A DNA stretch of 64,000 bases from Pseudenterobacter timonensis (GCF_900021175.1 NZ_FCOP01000010.1:692940-756939), one strand, 5' to 3'. Counted from the first letter of the stretch, positions 19,814 through 31,366 are shown. Translations and numbers: made by a program. The notes: generated by a model from the sequence alone, not told the origin.

Positions 19814-20998
19814 TTAGTGAATTGGCGCCTGGCGGTGGTAGCCGCGCCACCAGATCAGCAGGTTGATCGCGGCGCAAATGGCACCGATTGCGCAAACGCC
19901 GGACCAGCCTGCATGTTGCCAGGCGGAGGCGGAAAGCAGCGAACCCGCCGCGCCACCCACGAAATAGCTGGTCATGTAGCCAGCGGTAAGGCGGTTACGC
20001 GCGTCGGGCTTCACGCGATAGATCACGGTCTGGTTGGTGATATGGACCCCCTGTACCGTGAGATCGAGCACAAGAATCCCAATGATAAGCGCGAGCACGG
20101 AGAGATGGCCGTACCAGATGGCGACCCACGAGAGCAGCAACAGCAGCAGCCCGACAGTGGTGGTGAGGTGCGCTTTACCCTTATCGGCCAGGCCGCCCGC
20201 CGGACGTGCGCCCAGCGCGCCTGCGGCGCCTGCCAGCCCGAACAGGCCGATCACCCCTTCGGAATAGTTAAAGGGCGGCGCCGCCAGCAGAAAGGCCATG
20301 GAGGTCCAGAGGATGCTGAAGTTAGCGAAGGTGAAGCAGCCCAGCAGGGCGCGGGTGCGCAGCAGCTTATCCTGGGTGAAAAGCTGGAAAACGGAGCCGA
20401 GAAGCTGCGGGTAGTTAAGGTGGTTTTCCTGTTTAACCCGGGGCAGGCCGCGCCACAGGGCGAGGGCCATAAGTACCATCAGAACGGTCGCCACCCAGTA
20501 GACGGTGCGCCAGCCGCCAAGCGTCGCCAGCAGCTCCGCCACGGTGCGGGCCAGTAAAATACCCAGCAGCAGCCCGCTCATAATGGTCCCCACCACTTTG
20601 CCACGTTTTTCCGGCGAAGCGAGGGTGGCCGCCAGCGGCACCAGAATTTGCGCGACCACCGAGAAAAGGCCGGTGAGGGCGGTGCCGAGGATCATCATCC
20701 CAAGCGACTGGCTGGTGGCGGTTATCAGCATGCCGCCAGCGGAGAGCAAGGTCATGGTGACGATAAGCGTGCGGCGCTCAAACATATCCCCCAGCGGGAC
20801 CAGAAAGAGCAGCCCCGCCGCGTAACCAAGCTGTGCGGCGGTCACAATAAATCCGGCAGAGCTGGCGGAGAGGGAGAAGGCGTTGGCAATCGTATCCAGC
20901 AGCGGCTGCGCGTAATAGTTACTGGCGACGGCGAGGCCGGTGGCCACCGACATCAAAAGGATCAGCGCCGGGCTGAGCCCGTGGGAAGGTTTCGTCAT
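19814..20998 (-). CDS. ygaY: MFS transporter, YgaY type
   Basis: A 394-residue, 12-TMS major facilitator. Motif A of the first half is recognisable as PLGDMFERRTLIVTM, with further helices such as ILLMSVATGLAVASNYYAQP and MMILGTALTGLFSVVAQILV. Position between emrR and proX matches ygaY, which is a broken gene in E. coli K-12; here it is intact. The substrate is unknown. The sequence resembles drug/metabolite exporters of the DHA1 group, which is as far as a call can go. Confidence 0.8.
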   Translation of the reverse strand: MTKPSHGLSPALILLMSVATGLAVASNYYAQPLLDTIANAFSLSASSAGFIVTAAQLGYAAGLLFLVPLGDMFERRTLIVTMTLLSAGGMLITATSQSLGMMILGTALTGLFSVVAQILVPLAATLASPEKRGKVVGTIMSGLLLGILLARTVAELLATLGGWRTVYWVATVLMVLMALALWRGLPRVKQENHLNYPQLLGSVFQLFTQDKLLRTRALLGCFTFANFSILWTSMAFLLAAPPFNYSEGVIGLFGLAGAAGALGARPAGGLADKGKAHLTTTVGLLLLLLSWVAIWYGHLSVLALIIGILVLDLTVQGVHITNQTVIYRVKPDARNRLTAGYMTSYFVGGAAGSLLSASAWQHAGWSGVCAIGAICAAINLLIWWRGYHRQAPIH

Positions 20999-21508
20999 GT
21001 CAGAGATCGTGAGTTAAGGGATTATTTTATGGGTGTTCATCATAGCGGAAGCGCGAAGGGGATGGGGGATTTGTCAGGTGGTGAATCGTGCGGTTCAGGC
21101 CGCGTGGCCTCTCACCCCGGCCTTCTTCCGGGAGGAAAGAGAGGGGGAAATTAAGCTGGTGGAGTGAGGGCAAGGAGATAAAAATCGCACCGGACGGTCC
21201 CCTCTCCCCTTTGGGGAGAGGGTTAGAGTGAGGGGAGCGTCTTACACCCCGGCCTTCTTCCGGGAGGGAAGAGAGGGGGAAAATTAATCTGGTGGAGTGA
21301 GGGCAAGGAGATAAAAACCGCACCGGACGGTCCCCTCTCCCCTTTGGGGAGAGGGTTAGGGTGAGGGGAGCGTCTTACACCCCGGCCTTCTTCCAGGAGG
21401 AAAGAGAGGGGGGGAAATTAAGCTGGTGGAGTGAGGGCAAGCAGATAAAAACCACACCGGACGGTCCCCTCTCCCCTTTGGGGAGAGGGTTAGGGTGAGG
21501 GGAGCGTC
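20999..21508. other. ygaY-proX intergenic region
   Basis: 510 bases dominated by the tandem palindromic repeats at 21113-21508. The first ~110 bases include the ygaY leader. No gene is seen. Confidence 0.6.
21113..21508. repeat. Three tandem 132-133-base repeats
   Basis: Units begin with CACCCCGGCCTTCTTCC at 21113, 21245 and 21378. Each contains the hairpin CCCTCTCCCC-TTT-GGGGAGAGGG and ends GTGAGGGGAGCGTCTTA. The last TTA coincides with the proX stop codon (21509-21511), so the unit boundary lies at the gene end. The same hairpin family recurs at 25163-25610 and, in variant form, at 50549-50904. Confidence 0.9.
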
Positions 21509-22504
21509 TTACTTCTGCGTCTTCAGCGCTTCATTCACCCAGCCGTCAAACTGCTGCTGGTGGGCCTTGATCCAGCCGTCAACGTGACCCTGAATATCCG
21601 CCTCGGAGGCTTTACCGTCATGCATCATCGCGTTCTGCGCGTTGATGTCCGCCAGCGGCAGTTTCATCAGCGAGAAGAGCTTCGCCGCCGCCGGGTTTTT
21701 CTCCGCCCAGGCTTTATTCGCCACGATATGCATGGTGTTCACCGGGAAGCCGTAGTTCATGCCGTTCGGCAGCTTCGTGTCGATATCCTTCTGTTTGCCA
21801 GGCATGGAGGAGAAAGGTACCTGCATCCACACCACATCTTTACCCGGCTTCAGCACGTCGCTGACCCAGTACGGGGTCCAGGTAAAGTAGAGAACCGGCT
21901 TGCCTTCCTTAAAACGGGTGATGGTATCCGCCATCATCGCCGCATAGTTACCCTGGTTATGTTCAACGGTTTTGCCCAGTCCGTAGGCGTCAATCTGGTG
22001 GTTAATTACCGCTTCGCAGCCCCAGCCCGGCGTACAGCCGGTCAGATCGGCTTTGCCGTCGCCGTTGGTATCAAACAGCTTCGCGATTTTCGGATCTTTC
22101 AGCTGCTCAATATTGGTGATGTGGTACTGCTCAGCCGTTTTTTTGTCGATCAGGTAGCCCTGTGCCGCGCCGGAGACAAAGGTCCCTTCGCGGTAAAATT
22201 TCTTATCGCCGCCCGCCGCGTCGTACATATCGTTATGCAGCGGTTGCCAGTTCACGGCGGTAAAGGTGGCGTCGCCGGAGGCGATGGAGGTGTAGCCAAC
22301 GTTGTAATCCACTTCGCTCGGCTTACTGACGGTATAGCCAAGTTTTTCCAGCGCGCGGCTGACCAGCAGAGTCTGGAACGTCTCTTCAGAGATAGTGCTC
22401 TGCACCGGCTGAACGGTAATGCCTTTGCCTGGCAGATCGGCAGCGAATACGCTGGTGGAGACAAGGGTGGCAAACGCTGTGGCAAAAAGTGTGTAATGTC
22501 GCAT
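21509..22504 (-). CDS. proX: Glycine betaine/proline-binding protein ProX
   Basis: Periplasmic substrate-binding protein of the ProU osmoprotectant importer, 331 residues. The signal peptide ([21 protein letters not shown]) is cleaved before ADLPG. The aromatic betaine-cage region includes [11 protein letters not shown] and [10 protein letters not shown], and the disulfide loop is [12 protein letters not shown]. It is third gene of proVWX, 72 bases after proW, and ends within a tandem repeat. Confidence 0.97.
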   Translation of the reverse strand: MRHYTLFATAFATLVSTSVFAADLPGKGITVQPVQSTISEETFQTLLVSRALEKLGYTVSKPSEVDYNVGYTSIASGDATFTAVNWQPLHNDMYDAAGGDKKFYREGTFVSGAAQGYLIDKKTAEQYHITNIEQLKDPKIAKLFDTNGDGKADLTGCTPGWGCEAVINHQIDAYGLGKTVEHNQGNYAAMMADTITRFKEGKPVLYFTWTPYWVSDVLKPGKDVVWMQVPFSSMPGKQKDIDTKLPNGMNYGFPVNTMHIVANKAWAEKNPAAAKLFSLMKLPLADINAQNAMMHDGKASEADIQGHVDGWIKAHQQQFDGWVNEALKTQK

Positions 22505-22576
22505 CGTTGTTCCTTCATTATGGGAGGGAGATCGGAGTTCAAACCCGGCAGCGCAACGCTACCGGGTAAAGGGGAA

Positions 22577-23635
22577 TTACTTAACGAACGGGCGGGTGAT
22601 AAGCCCCACCGGGCCGGTGGTATACCAGCGGCGGTTGCCGCGGCTGCGGGAGTCGCGGCCGACAGCCTGGGTCAGGCGGTCGAGGATAATGGCGAGGATG
22701 ACGATACCGACGCCGCCGACGGTCGCCAGCCCCATATCGAGACGGCCAATTCCGCGCAGCACCATCTGACCCAGCCCACCCACGGCGATCATCGAGGCGA
22801 TCACCACCATGGAGAGCGCCAGCATCAGCGTCTGGTTAACCCCCGCCATAATGGTTGGCATCGCCAGCGGCAGCTGCACCTTGAAGAGCATCTGGCGCGG
22901 GCTGGCGCCAAACGAACGCGAAGCCTCGATCAGATCGGCAGGCACCTGGTTGATACCAAGGATGGTCAGGCGAATAATCGGCGGCAGGGCGAAAATAATG
23001 GTCACCACCACGCCCGGCACGTTGCCGATCCCGAACAGCATCACGATCGGCACCAGATAAACAAATGCCGGCGTGGTCTGCATGGCGTCCAGCAGCGGAC
23101 GGATTACCTTCGCCGCGCGCGGGCTGCGCGCCAGCCAGATCCCCATCGGCAGGCCGATTGCCAGGCAGAAGAGCAGGGCGGTCAGCACCAGCGCCAGGGT
23201 CACCATCGCCTGCGACCATGCGCCGATGGCGCCAATCAGGATCAGGGATACCAGCGTGGCGATGCCCATTCCCGCGCTGCCGAACTGCCAGGCGATCAGC
23301 GTAAAGATTGCGATCGCCAGCGGCGCGGGCATCCCCAGCATCAGCTGCTGGAAAGCGTTCAGGATGTAATCCACCGGTACGCGGATGCCCTGGAAAACGG
23401 GGCGGAAGTGGGTCACGACCCAGTCGATCCCCTCGGTCACCCAGCCGTCCAGCGGGATCAGCGTCTTGTGGAACGGATCCATGATGTTGAAATGTTCCGG
23501 CGCGGGCGCCGGGGCGCTGTTGAGCCAGTCTGCGCCGCCGCCGTCAGCCGGTGCGGGAGTGGTTCCCCATGCGTCGGTGGACTGCGCGCTATTTTGCGCC
23601 GCGTCGGCGGTTGCCCACGGATTTTGATCAGCCAT
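22577..23635 (-). CDS. proW: Glycine betaine/proline ABC transporter permease ProW
   Basis: Inner-membrane permease of ProU, 352 residues (E. coli 354). A long cytoplasmic N-terminal tail (~100 residues, Ala/Pro/Asp-rich) is followed by the BPD_transp_1 domain, with the EAA loop in [20 protein letters not shown]. It overlaps the proV stop by eight bases, indicating coupled translation. Confidence 0.97.
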   Translation of the reverse strand: MADQNPWATADAAQNSAQSTDAWGTTPAPADGGGADWLNSAPAPAPEHFNIMDPFHKTLIPLDGWVTEGIDWVVTHFRPVFQGIRVPVDYILNAFQQLMLGMPAPLAIAIFTLIAWQFGSAGMGIATLVSLILIGAIGAWSQAMVTLALVLTALLFCLAIGLPMGIWLARSPRAAKVIRPLLDAMQTTPAFVYLVPIVMLFGIGNVPGVVVTIIFALPPIIRLTILGINQVPADLIEASRSFGASPRQMLFKVQLPLAMPTIMAGVNQTLMLALSMVVIASMIAVGGLGQMVLRGIGRLDMGLATVGGVGIVILAIILDRLTQAVGRDSRSRGNRRWYTTGPVGLITRPFVK

Positions 23636-24830
23636 TGTTAGCCCCCTCGCGATCTAAAGCCTGTAACAGCATACGTTTTGAGATAATGCCCACGTACTGT
23701 TGCTCCTCACCCACCACCGGCACGGCGCAGGGCGCCTGGCCCACGTGGGAGAGCAGCTCGCTGAGGGGCGTTTCGGCCTCTACGGCCAGCGGCGCGTCGA
23801 GCAGCGCGGCGTCAATATCCTGTCCCTCGCTAAGGGCGGTTTTCAGGGAGTCGATGGAGACCACGCCGACAAATTTATTGCCGCGCTCCACCAGATAGCC
23901 ATACTCCCGATCCTCATCCTGCAATAATTTCAGCGCGGAACGCGGACCAAAGCCGGGGGTTTTACGGATAATGCCGTTCGGCGTGCGGCGGGCGATATCT
24001 TTCGCGCTAAATACCTGACTTATATCGACCCCGCGGAAGAAGGTCCGCACATAATCATTTGCCGGGTTATTCAGAATTTCATCCGGCGTACCGACCTGCA
24101 CCACTTCGCCATTTTGCATAATGGCAATGCGATCGCCGATACGCATCGCTTCATCCAGATCGTGAGAAATAAAGACAATGGTGCGCTGATGTTTCGCCTG
24201 CAGTTTTACCAGTTCATCCTGCATTTCCGTACGAATTAAAGGGTCGAGCGCCGAAAAGGCCTCGTCCATTAATAAAATATCAGGATTAATCGCTAATGCG
24301 CGGGCTAAACCGACGCGCTGGCGCATACCACCGGAAAGTTCATCAGGCCAGGCGTGGGCATAATTTTCCAGGCCAACCTGACGCAGGGCATCCCGCGCTT
24401 TTTCCTGACGTTCCTGCGCGCTTATTCCCGCTAATTCCATACCAAATGCGGTATTATCCAGCACCGTCATATGCGGCATAAGCGCAAATGACTGGAATAC
24501 CATGGCTATCTTTTTCCTGCGCACCTCGCGAAGCTCGGCGTCAGATATTCTGGCGATATCAACGCCGTCTATCAGTACCTGGCCGCGGGTGGGTTCAATC
24601 AGGCGATTGAGAAGGCGAACCATAGTGGATTTACCCGAGCCGGATAACCCCATGATGACAAAAATCTCGCCTTCTTCAATGGCCAGACTGGCGTCTTTAA
24701 CGCCGAGTGAAAGTCCGGTTTTTTCCAGAATTTGTTCTTTTGAAAGTCCTTTTTCAATATATTTGAAGGCGCGCTGTGGATGCTCTCCAAATACCTTATA
24801 AAGATTTTTTACTTCTAATTTAATTGCCAT
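23628..24830 (-). CDS. proV: Glycine betaine/proline ABC transporter ATPase ProV
   Basis: ATPase of ProU, 400 residues, same length as E. coli. Walker [10 protein letters not shown], signature [15 protein letters not shown] and Walker [15 protein letters not shown] are intact. Two C-terminal CBS domains (from about residue 280) sense ionic strength. The N-terminus has the family-specific extension [19 protein letters not shown]. In E. coli the 5' part of proV contains an H-NS-binding silencer downstream of the promoter; the AT-rich start of this gene is compatible with that. Confidence 0.98.
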   Translation of the reverse strand: MAIKLEVKNLYKVFGEHPQRAFKYIEKGLSKEQILEKTGLSLGVKDASLAIEEGEIFVIMGLSGSGKSTMVRLLNRLIEPTRGQVLIDGVDIARISDAELREVRRKKIAMVFQSFALMPHMTVLDNTAFGMELAGISAQERQEKARDALRQVGLENYAHAWPDELSGGMRQRVGLARALAINPDILLMDEAFSALDPLIRTEMQDELVKLQAKHQRTIVFISHDLDEAMRIGDRIAIMQNGEVVQVGTPDEILNNPANDYVRTFFRGVDISQVFSAKDIARRTPNGIIRKTPGFGPRSALKLLQDEDREYGYLVERGNKFVGVVSIDSLKTALSEGQDIDAALLDAPLAVEAETPLSELLSHVGQAPCAVPVVGEEQQYVGIISKRMLLQALDREGANNG

Positions 24831-24898
24831 GCAATAGCGTGTTTCCCGTTATTTATTTATGCCAATAAGATTACCAGTGTAAATATTTGCGAGGGCAT

Positions 24899-24926
24899 AC
24901 CCTAACATACTCAGAATCTGAGGCAA
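24899..24926 (-). promoter_or_regulatory. proU main promoter (P2-like)
   Basis: On the minus strand, TTGCCT (24921-24926) and TAGGGT (24899-24904) are separated by 16 bases, within a stretch (CAGATTCTGAGTATGT) nearly identical to the osmotically induced E. coli proU promoter. The predicted leader is about 60 bases. Confidence 0.85.
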
Positions 24927-25162
24927 CCCTGCATGGCGAAATGGCGGCGGCGCGAGCGGCGATGAACAGGCTGAATTTCCCATGAGATAAGGGCTGAGGG
25001 CGGTTTGAATTTTTATGAATTTTTTGCTGCTGCATCGGGAAATTCCTCCTGAACCGGCGTGATTCAGGAGAATATGAGGTGGAAAATACAGTATAGTCCC
25101 CGGAGAAATATTCGGGCGGAAATGATGCGCTTTATATTAAATTAATGAACGTTATTTCCTTT

Positions 25163-25610
25163 CCCCTCACCCCGGCCCTCTCCCCAAAGGGGAGAGGGGG
25201 AAAAGCCTGATAAACGTGGCTGTGGAGTCAGCCCCTCACCCCGGCCCTCTCCCCAAAGGGGAGAGGGTCTCCCCAAAGGGGAGAGGGGGAAAAGCCTGAT
25301 AAACGTGGGTGTGGAGTCGGCCCCTCACCCCGGCCCTCTCCCCAAAGGGGAGAGGGGGAAAAGCCTGATAAACGTGGCTGTGGAGTCAGCCCCTCCCCCC
25401 GGCCCTCTCCCCGGGGGGAGAGCGGGAAAAGCCTGATAAACGTGGCTGTGGAGTCGGCCCCTCACCCCGGCCCTCTCCCCGGAGGGGAGAGGGGGAAAAG
25501 CCTGATAAACGTGGCTGTGGAGTCGAACCCTCACCCCGTCCTCTCCGGGAGATGAAAACCGCACCGGACGGTTCCCTCTCCCCTTTGGGGAGAGGGTTAG
25601 GGTGAGGGGA
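25163..25610. repeat. Tandem array of ~68-base palindromic repeats
   Basis: Five units each contain a CCCTCTCCCC-AAA-GGGGAGAGGG-type hairpin followed by AAAAGCCTGATAAACGTGG and TGTGGAGTC. One unit has a partial internal duplication of the hairpin (around 25250-25290). The array ends with an inverted module, ACCGCACCGGACGGTTCCC, shared with the repeats next to proX. It sits directly downstream of the nrdF stop. Confidence 0.9.
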
Positions 25611-25627
25611 AAAAGAGAGGAGGATAT

Positions 25628-26596
<969 letters not shown>

Positions 26597-28741
26597 TTAT
26601 AGCGCGCAGGACACGCAGCCTTCGATTTCGGTGCCTTCCAGCGCAAGCTGGCGCAGGCGAATGTAGTAGAGCGTTTTGATGCCTCTCTTCCAGGCGTAAA
26701 TCTGCGCCTTGTTGATATCCCGCGTGGTGGCGGTATCCGGGAAGAAGAGGGTCAGCGACAGCCCCTGATCCACATGTTTTGTCGCCTCGGCGTAGGTATC
26801 GATGATCTTCTGCGGGCCAATCTCGTAGGCATCCTGGTAAAGCGCCAGATTCACGTTAGTCATAAACGGCGCCGGATAGTAGACGCGGCCCAGTTTGCCC
26901 TCCTTGCGGATCTCAATCTTCGACGCCACAGGGTGAATGCTGGAGGTGGCGTGGTTAATGTAGGAGATAGAGCCGGTGGGCGGCACCGCCTGCAGATTCT
27001 GGTTATAGATGCCGTAGCGCATCACCTCCTCGCGCAGCTGGCGCCACATCTCCCGCGTCGGTATAACGATCCCGGCCTGGGCGAAGAGCGCCCGCACCTT
27101 CTCCGTTTTCGGCTGCCAGTCGCCCTCCAGATAGCGGGTAAAATAGTCTCCGCTGGCGTAGCGGGAGTGTTCAAAACCGGCAAAGCGCTGGTTACGCTCC
27201 CGCGCCAGCATCATGGAGGTGTGCAGGGCGTGCCAGGTGACGGTGTAAAAGTAGATGTTTGTAAAATCGAGCCCTTCGGGGCTGCCGTAGGCGATCCCCT
27301 CCCGCGCCAGATAGCCGTGCAGGTTCATCTGCCCGAGGCCGATAGCGTGTGAGGCGGCGTTGCCCGCCGCCACGGAAGGTACGCTACGGATATGGCTCAT
27401 ATCAGAGACCGCCGTCAGCCCGCGTACGGCGGTTTCGACGGTGCGGCCAAAGTCGGGGGAGTCCATGGTATGGGCAATATTGAGCGAGCCGAGATTGCAG
27501 GAGATATCCCTGCCGGTGGTGGCGTAGTCGAGATTCTCATCAAAGGTGGAGGCGCTGTTTACCTGCAAAATCTCTGAGCAGAGATTGCTCATGTTGATCC
27601 ACCCGGCTATCGGGTTCGCGCGGTTCACCGTGTCCTCGAACATGATATAGGGGTAGCCGGACTCAAACTGGATTTCGGCCAGCGTCTGGAAGAAGTCGCG
27701 GGCGTTAATATAGGTTTTGCGGATGCGATCGTCCGCGACCCACTCCTCGTACCGCTCGCTCACCGCCATATCGGCAAAGGGTTTACCGTAGATCCTCTCC
27801 ACGTCGTAGGGGGAGAAAAGCGCCATCTCCCGGTTCTCTTTGGCAAGCTGAAAGGTAATGTCCGGGATCACCACGCCGAGGGAGAGCGTTTTGATGCGAA
27901 TTTTTTCGTCGGCATTTTCCCGTTTGGTATCGAGAAAGCGCAGGATATCGGGGTGGTGCGCATGGAGATAAACCGCCCCGGCTCCCTGACGCGCGCCGAG
28001 CTGGTTGGCGTAGGAGAAGGCATCCTCCAGCAGCTTCATCACCGGGATCACGCCGGAGGACTGATTTTCAATCCGTTTGATGGGCGCGCCCGCTTCGCGC
28101 AGGCAGGAGAGGAGCAGCGCCACGCCGCCGCCGCGCCGGGAGAGCTGCAGCGCCGAGTTAATCGCCCGGCCAATCGACTCCATATTATCCTCGATGCGCA
28201 GCAGGAAGCAGGAGACCAGCTCCCCGCGCTGGGCTTTTCCGGCGTTGAGGAAGGTGGGGGTGGCGGGCTGAAAACGGCCGGAAAGCATCTCTTCTGTTAG
28301 CTGGCGGGCCAGATTTTCATCCCCCTGCGCCAGGGTCAGCGCCACCATCACCGCCCGATCCTCAAAGCTTTCAAGGTAGCGCTTACCGTCGAAGGTCTTT
28401 AGCGCATAGCTGGTGTAAAACTTCCAGGCGCCGAGGAAGGTCTGAAAGTGAAAGCCCCGGGCGTGGGCAGAGCCGAAAAGGTCACTGACAAAGTGGCGTG
28501 AGTAGCGTGTAAGCACCGCCTCTTCGTAATAGCCTTCCTGCACCAGCCAGTCGAGCCGCTCCTGCTGGCTGGCGAAACGCACGCTGTTGGGGTGAACGTG
28601 GGTGGTGAAAAACGTTGCCACCGCCTCGCGATCTTTCTCAAACTGAATACGCCCCTCGCGGTCATAAAGATTCAGCATCGCGTTCAGGGCATGGAAGTCG
28701 GGCGTCGCCTGGGCTACACGTTCTGCGGTTGTCGTTGCCAA
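26597..28741 (-). CDS. nrdE: Class Ib ribonucleotide reductase large subunit NrdE
   Basis: Catalytic alpha subunit reducing NDPs to dNDPs, 714 residues. Active-site segments include [20 protein letters not shown] (cysteine of the redox pair), [11 protein letters not shown] and [20 protein letters not shown]. The C-terminal redox-shuttle cysteines (EGCVSCAL) accept electrons from NrdH. The N-terminal ATP-cone is short, as in class Ib enzymes. It overlaps nrdI by 28 bases. Confidence 0.98.
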   Translation of the reverse strand: MATTTAERVAQATPDFHALNAMLNLYDREGRIQFEKDREAVATFFTTHVHPNSVRFASQQERLDWLVQEGYYEEAVLTRYSRHFVSDLFGSAHARGFHFQTFLGAWKFYTSYALKTFDGKRYLESFEDRAVMVALTLAQGDENLARQLTEEMLSGRFQPATPTFLNAGKAQRGELVSCFLLRIEDNMESIGRAINSALQLSRRGGGVALLLSCLREAGAPIKRIENQSSGVIPVMKLLEDAFSYANQLGARQGAGAVYLHAHHPDILRFLDTKRENADEKIRIKTLSLGVVIPDITFQLAKENREMALFSPYDVERIYGKPFADMAVSERYEEWVADDRIRKTYINARDFFQTLAEIQFESGYPYIMFEDTVNRANPIAGWINMSNLCSEILQVNSASTFDENLDYATTGRDISCNLGSLNIAHTMDSPDFGRTVETAVRGLTAVSDMSHIRSVPSVAAGNAASHAIGLGQMNLHGYLAREGIAYGSPEGLDFTNIYFYTVTWHALHTSMMLARERNQRFAGFEHSRYASGDYFTRYLEGDWQPKTEKVRALFAQAGIVIPTREMWRQLREEVMRYGIYNQNLQAVPPTGSISYINHATSSIHPVASKIEIRKEGKLGRVYYPAPFMTNVNLALYQDAYEIGPQKIIDTYAEATKHVDQGLSLTLFFPDTATTRDINKAQIYAWKRGIKTLYYIRLRQLALEGTEIEGCVSCAL

Positions 28742-29124
28742 AATTCGGTTACTCCTTTACGCACGTTTTCGACGTCCGCCTGCGTTCCCATCAGCTCGAA
28801 GCGATAGAGATACGGCACGCCGCATTTTTGAGAGATTACTTCCCCGGCGCGGCAGAAGGCCTCGCCAAAGTTACGGTTGCCGGCGGCGATGACGCCGCGG
28901 ATCAGCGCCCGGTTATGGGGATTATTGAGAAAGCGGATCGCCTGGCGCGGCACCGCGCCCGCCGTACCACCGCCGCCGTAGCTGGGCACCACCAGAATAT
29001 AAGGTTCATCTACCTGCAGGCGTTCCCGGTCGTTAAGCGGGATACGCACCGCGGGCAGCCCGACGCGCTCGATAAAGCGCCGCGTGTTTTCCGAGCTGCT
29101 GGAGAAGTAGACGAGCAGGCTCAT
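28714..29124 (-). CDS. nrdI: Flavodoxin-like NrdI, Mn cofactor activator of NrdF
   Basis: A 136-residue FMN protein supplying the oxidant to build the Mn(III)2-tyrosyl radical in NrdF. The flavodoxin phosphate-binding loop ([15 protein letters not shown]) and [16 protein letters not shown] are clear. ATGA overlap with nrdH and 28-base overlap with nrdE show tight coupling. Confidence 0.97.
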   Translation of the reverse strand: MSLLVYFSSSSENTRRFIERVGLPAVRIPLNDRERLQVDEPYILVVPSYGGGGTAGAVPRQAIRFLNNPHNRALIRGVIAAGNRNFGEAFCRAGEVISQKCGVPYLYRFELMGTQADVENVRKGVTEFWQRQPQNV

Positions 29125-29360
29125 GCGCGGGTTGCCTGGGCCTGGAGGCGGTTGATCATATCCGGGCGAAAGCCGGACCAGCGCATCTCCCCGGCAATCA
29201 CCACCGGCAGCTGGCGGAATCCCTGGGCGCGCAGCGTGTCTGCCGCCTCCGGCACCGTATCCACATTGACCATCTCAAACGCGACGCCGCGGCTCTCCAG
29301 CGCGCGTCGGGTCGCGTGGCACTGGACACAGTCATTACGAGTGTAAATAATAATGCTCAT
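29121..29360 (-). CDS. nrdH: Glutaredoxin-like protein NrdH
   Basis: Thioredoxin-fold electron donor for NrdEF, 79 residues. The redox motif CVQC is at residues 11-14 and the conserved [12 protein letters not shown] near the C-terminus. The start at 29360 ([11 protein letters not shown]) is favoured over one five codons upstream because GGGAAT lies at a suitable distance. It is first gene of nrdHIEF. Confidence 0.95.
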   Translation of the reverse strand: MSIIIYTRNDCVQCHATRRALESRGVAFEMVNVDTVPEAADTLRAQGFRQLPVVIAGEMRWSGFRPDMINRLQAQATRA

Positions 29361-29432
29361 GATTCGTATTCCCATTTAACGATAAGAAATGGCGCGGTCA
29401 ATCGCGTCGGTCATCTCGGTGTTGTTAGTTGA

Positions 29433-29477
29433 AATACTAGATGTAGTTTCATTTGGTTTCAACCACACAAGATATGG
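29433..29477 (-). promoter_or_regulatory. Pair of NrdR boxes upstream of nrdHIEF
   Basis: Two related sites, AATACTAGATGTAG (29433-29446) and CACACAAGATATGG (29464-29477, plus-strand reading), have their starts 31 bases apart, about three helical turns. NrdR boxes in ribonucleotide reductase promoters characteristically occur as such phased pairs. They lie 70-120 bases upstream of nrdH. Confidence 0.7.
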
Positions 29478-29551
29478 GAAATTTCGATAAGTGGAAGGTG
29501 ATAGATGAGCGCAGCAGGAATGGCGTGGCGGGCAGGCAGGGAAGGGCAGAA

Positions 29552-29590
29552 AAGAAAACGCCCCCGTCCGCACGGGGCGAACGGGGGCGT
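29552..29590 (-). terminator. ygaM terminator
   Basis: On the minus strand a ten-base stem (ACGCCCCCGT / ACGGGGGCGT) is followed by TTTTCTTTTC, 26 bases after the ygaM stop. Confidence 0.85.
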
Positions 29591-29615
29591 CAGCTGTTGG
29601 CTCAGGCGCGCGTAA

Positions 29616-29942
29616 TTATTTACGCATGCTCAGCAGGGCGCCGATAAAAATCCCCACGGCGGCAACGGTGCCGACGGCGCACAGCGGTTTTTCACGAATA
29701 AAGGTATTAGCGCAGCTAACCGCATCGCAGGCGGCCTGCGAAGTACGGGAACGACCCTGCATGCGGGCGCGGGTTTCGCGAAGCAGAGATTTGGCCTGTT
29801 TACGGGCATTTTCTGCTTCATCTTTCGCATCTGAGCCCCAGGATTTAAGTACGGATTCCAGCGTGTCGGCTAACTGGTTGACATCGTTACGGATATCATG
29901 GGCATCATCCTGCACGTCATTTCGGTTCGGTCGGTTAAACAT
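29616..29942 (-). CDS. ygaM: DUF883 (ElaB/YqjD-type) membrane-anchored protein YgaM
   Basis: A 108-residue protein with a charged, helical N-terminal half (NDVNQLADTLESVLKSWGSD, then KDEAENARKQAKSLLRETRA) and one C-terminal transmembrane helix (AVGTVAAVGIFIGALLSMRK). E. coli homologues YqjD and ElaB are stationary-phase, ribosome-associated, tail-anchored proteins; a similar role is inferred. The start at 29942 is chosen for its GGAGG site five bases upstream. Confidence 0.9.
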   Translation of the reverse strand: MFNRPNRNDVQDDAHDIRNDVNQLADTLESVLKSWGSDAKDEAENARKQAKSLLRETRARMQGRSRTSQAACDAVSCANTFIREKPLCAVGTVAAVGIFIGALLSMRK

Positions 29943-30101
29943 ACGATCCTCCATAATTTTTGTTCCCGATCAGTTTAGCTCAGGTTGGGACTCTCTGAGG
30001 CGTATCACGACATATTGGGCCGTTTATGGAATATTCTGAAGGTATTACGAAGAGTGATTATTGTAAGGTTGCCCCGCAGGAAAAGATGACGAGGATAAAA
30101 T

Positions 30102-30446
30102 ATGTATTTAAGACCCGATGAAGTGGCGCGCGTTCTTGAAAAAGCGGGTTTCACCATGGATACCGTGACCCAAAAAACGTACGGTTATCGCCGTGGCGAC
30201 AACTATGTGTACGTTAATCGCGAAGCCCGGATGGGGCGCACCGCCCTTATCATTCATCCGACCCTGAAAGAGAGAAGTCTGACCTTCGCTGAGCCCGCCT
30301 CAGACATCAAAACCTGCGATCACTATCAGCAGTTTCCCCTCTGGTTAGGCGGGGAGGCGCATGAACATTATGGTATTCCGCACGGCTTTAGCTCCCGCAT
30401 GGCGCTGGAGCGCTTTTTACAGGGGCTGTTTGGCGACCCGCAGTAA
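30102..30446 (+). CDS. ygaC: DUF2002 family protein YgaC
   Basis: A 114-residue soluble protein matching E. coli YgaC end to end ([42 protein letters not shown]). Function unknown. E. coli ygaC is reported to be under Fur control; no Fur box was verified here. It is divergent from ygaM and convergent with alaE. Confidence 0.92.
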   Translation: MYLRPDEVARVLEKAGFTMDTVTQKTYGYRRGDNYVYVNREARMGRTALIIHPTLKERSLTFAEPASDIKTCDHYQQFPLWLGGEAHEHYGIPHGFSSRMALERFLQGLFGDPQ

Positions 30447-30450
30447 CGCC

Positions 30451-30472
30451 GCGACTGGCGCCCGCCAGTCGC
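30451..30472. terminator. Bidirectional hairpin between ygaC and alaE
   Basis: Nine-base stem GCGACTGGC / GCCAGTCGC with a GCCC loop, in the 31-base gap between convergent genes. Confidence 0.7.
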
Positions 30473-30477
30473 ATCGC

Positions 30478-30927
30478 TTATGCCTTCGCCTGGTGGTAGT
30501 GGCTGACCCTGAAGAGGCGGCGGCAGAAATCGAGAAAATAGCCGTACACGGCGCCCATCAGCATCGAAACCACAATATTAGAACTGACCGCCGCGGCAAT
30601 CTGATGCCAGTCTGCGCCCACGGTAAGCAGAATCACCACGTAAACCGGCGACTGGAAGGTGACATAGGCCAGCACGTCCGCCAGGTTCTTCATCCAGCCT
30701 GACGGGCTGACGCGCCGCGCCAGACGCATGATCGCATCGCGATAAAAACCGTACGGCCATGCGATAATTACGTTTACCGGGATCGCCACCAGACGAGAAG
30801 AAAGGGACTGTTCAAAGGTCATTCCGGAGAGAAATATCTCGATCAGCATGTTCACAACAGAACAGTAGACAACCATCGCAAACGTGTCTGCCATCATGTG
30901 ACGCAGGCGAGACTGCGGAGAGAACAT
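30478..30927 (-). CDS. alaE: L-alanine exporter AlaE
   Basis: Inner-membrane exporter, 149 residues as in E. coli, with four hydrophobic segments ([74 protein letters not shown]). It prevents toxic alanine accumulation. The gene upstream in E. coli, stpA, is missing here. Confidence 0.95.
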   Translation of the reverse strand: MFSPQSRLRHMMADTFAMVVYCSVVNMLIEIFLSGMTFEQSLSSRLVAIPVNVIIAWPYGFYRDAIMRLARRVSPSGWMKNLADVLAYVTFQSPVYVVILLTVGADWHQIAAAVSSNIVVSMLMGAVYGYFLDFCRRLFRVSHYHQAKA

Positions 30928-31366
30928 GTCCGAACTCCTTGAAAAGCTATATTAGTCAGGGGAACCGATTCGGCAAGCGAATCAGGTTGGTTTATTGAGC
31001 ATGCATAGAGTATATCTCTGGATTCAAAGAGACAATTAGTGTTAAATTTTTATTTAATGCGCTTTTGTCGATGAAATTCTCTAAAAAATCATTTTGGTCC
31101 AGCAGTTCATTATATTCTGTTCTTCTTCGGTAAAAATAGTTAAAAATTAATGAGTTGTGTGATTTATGCGTTAAAGGCGGGAGGGGGCTGAGCGTTTTTT
31201 CAGCATGCCATGCTTGTGACGGGGATCAAAAAATATTCTGCAGGTGTTTTATTCGCAATAAAAAGAGTAAATAGAGAAATATTCTGTCAAAATGCGTGAA
31301 TGTTTATTGTCTCATAATGACTTGTTATGCACTTCAGGAGAGGGCGGTGAAACACCGCCCCTACCG
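30928..31366. other. AT-rich gap in place of stpA
   Basis: About 440 bases, strongly AT-rich, with no plausible gene on either strand. It contains the alaE promoter region. A hairpin GGGCGGTG-AAA-CACCGCCC (31342-31360) lies next to the DUF2158 gene end and may terminate it. E. coli stpA, next to alaE, is not found. Confidence 0.55.

Larger units (their letters stand above)
24831..25627. other. proV-nrdF intergenic region
   Basis: About 800 bases without a gene. The part next to proV is AT-rich and carries the proU promoter at 24899-24926. The part next to nrdF is a GC-rich tandem repeat array (25163-25610). Nothing else is recognised. Confidence 0.7.

Noticed and set aside
21560..23641. 693-residue plus-strand open frame
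   Set aside because: Antisense to proX and proW; spans both genes and their spacer, with no domain.
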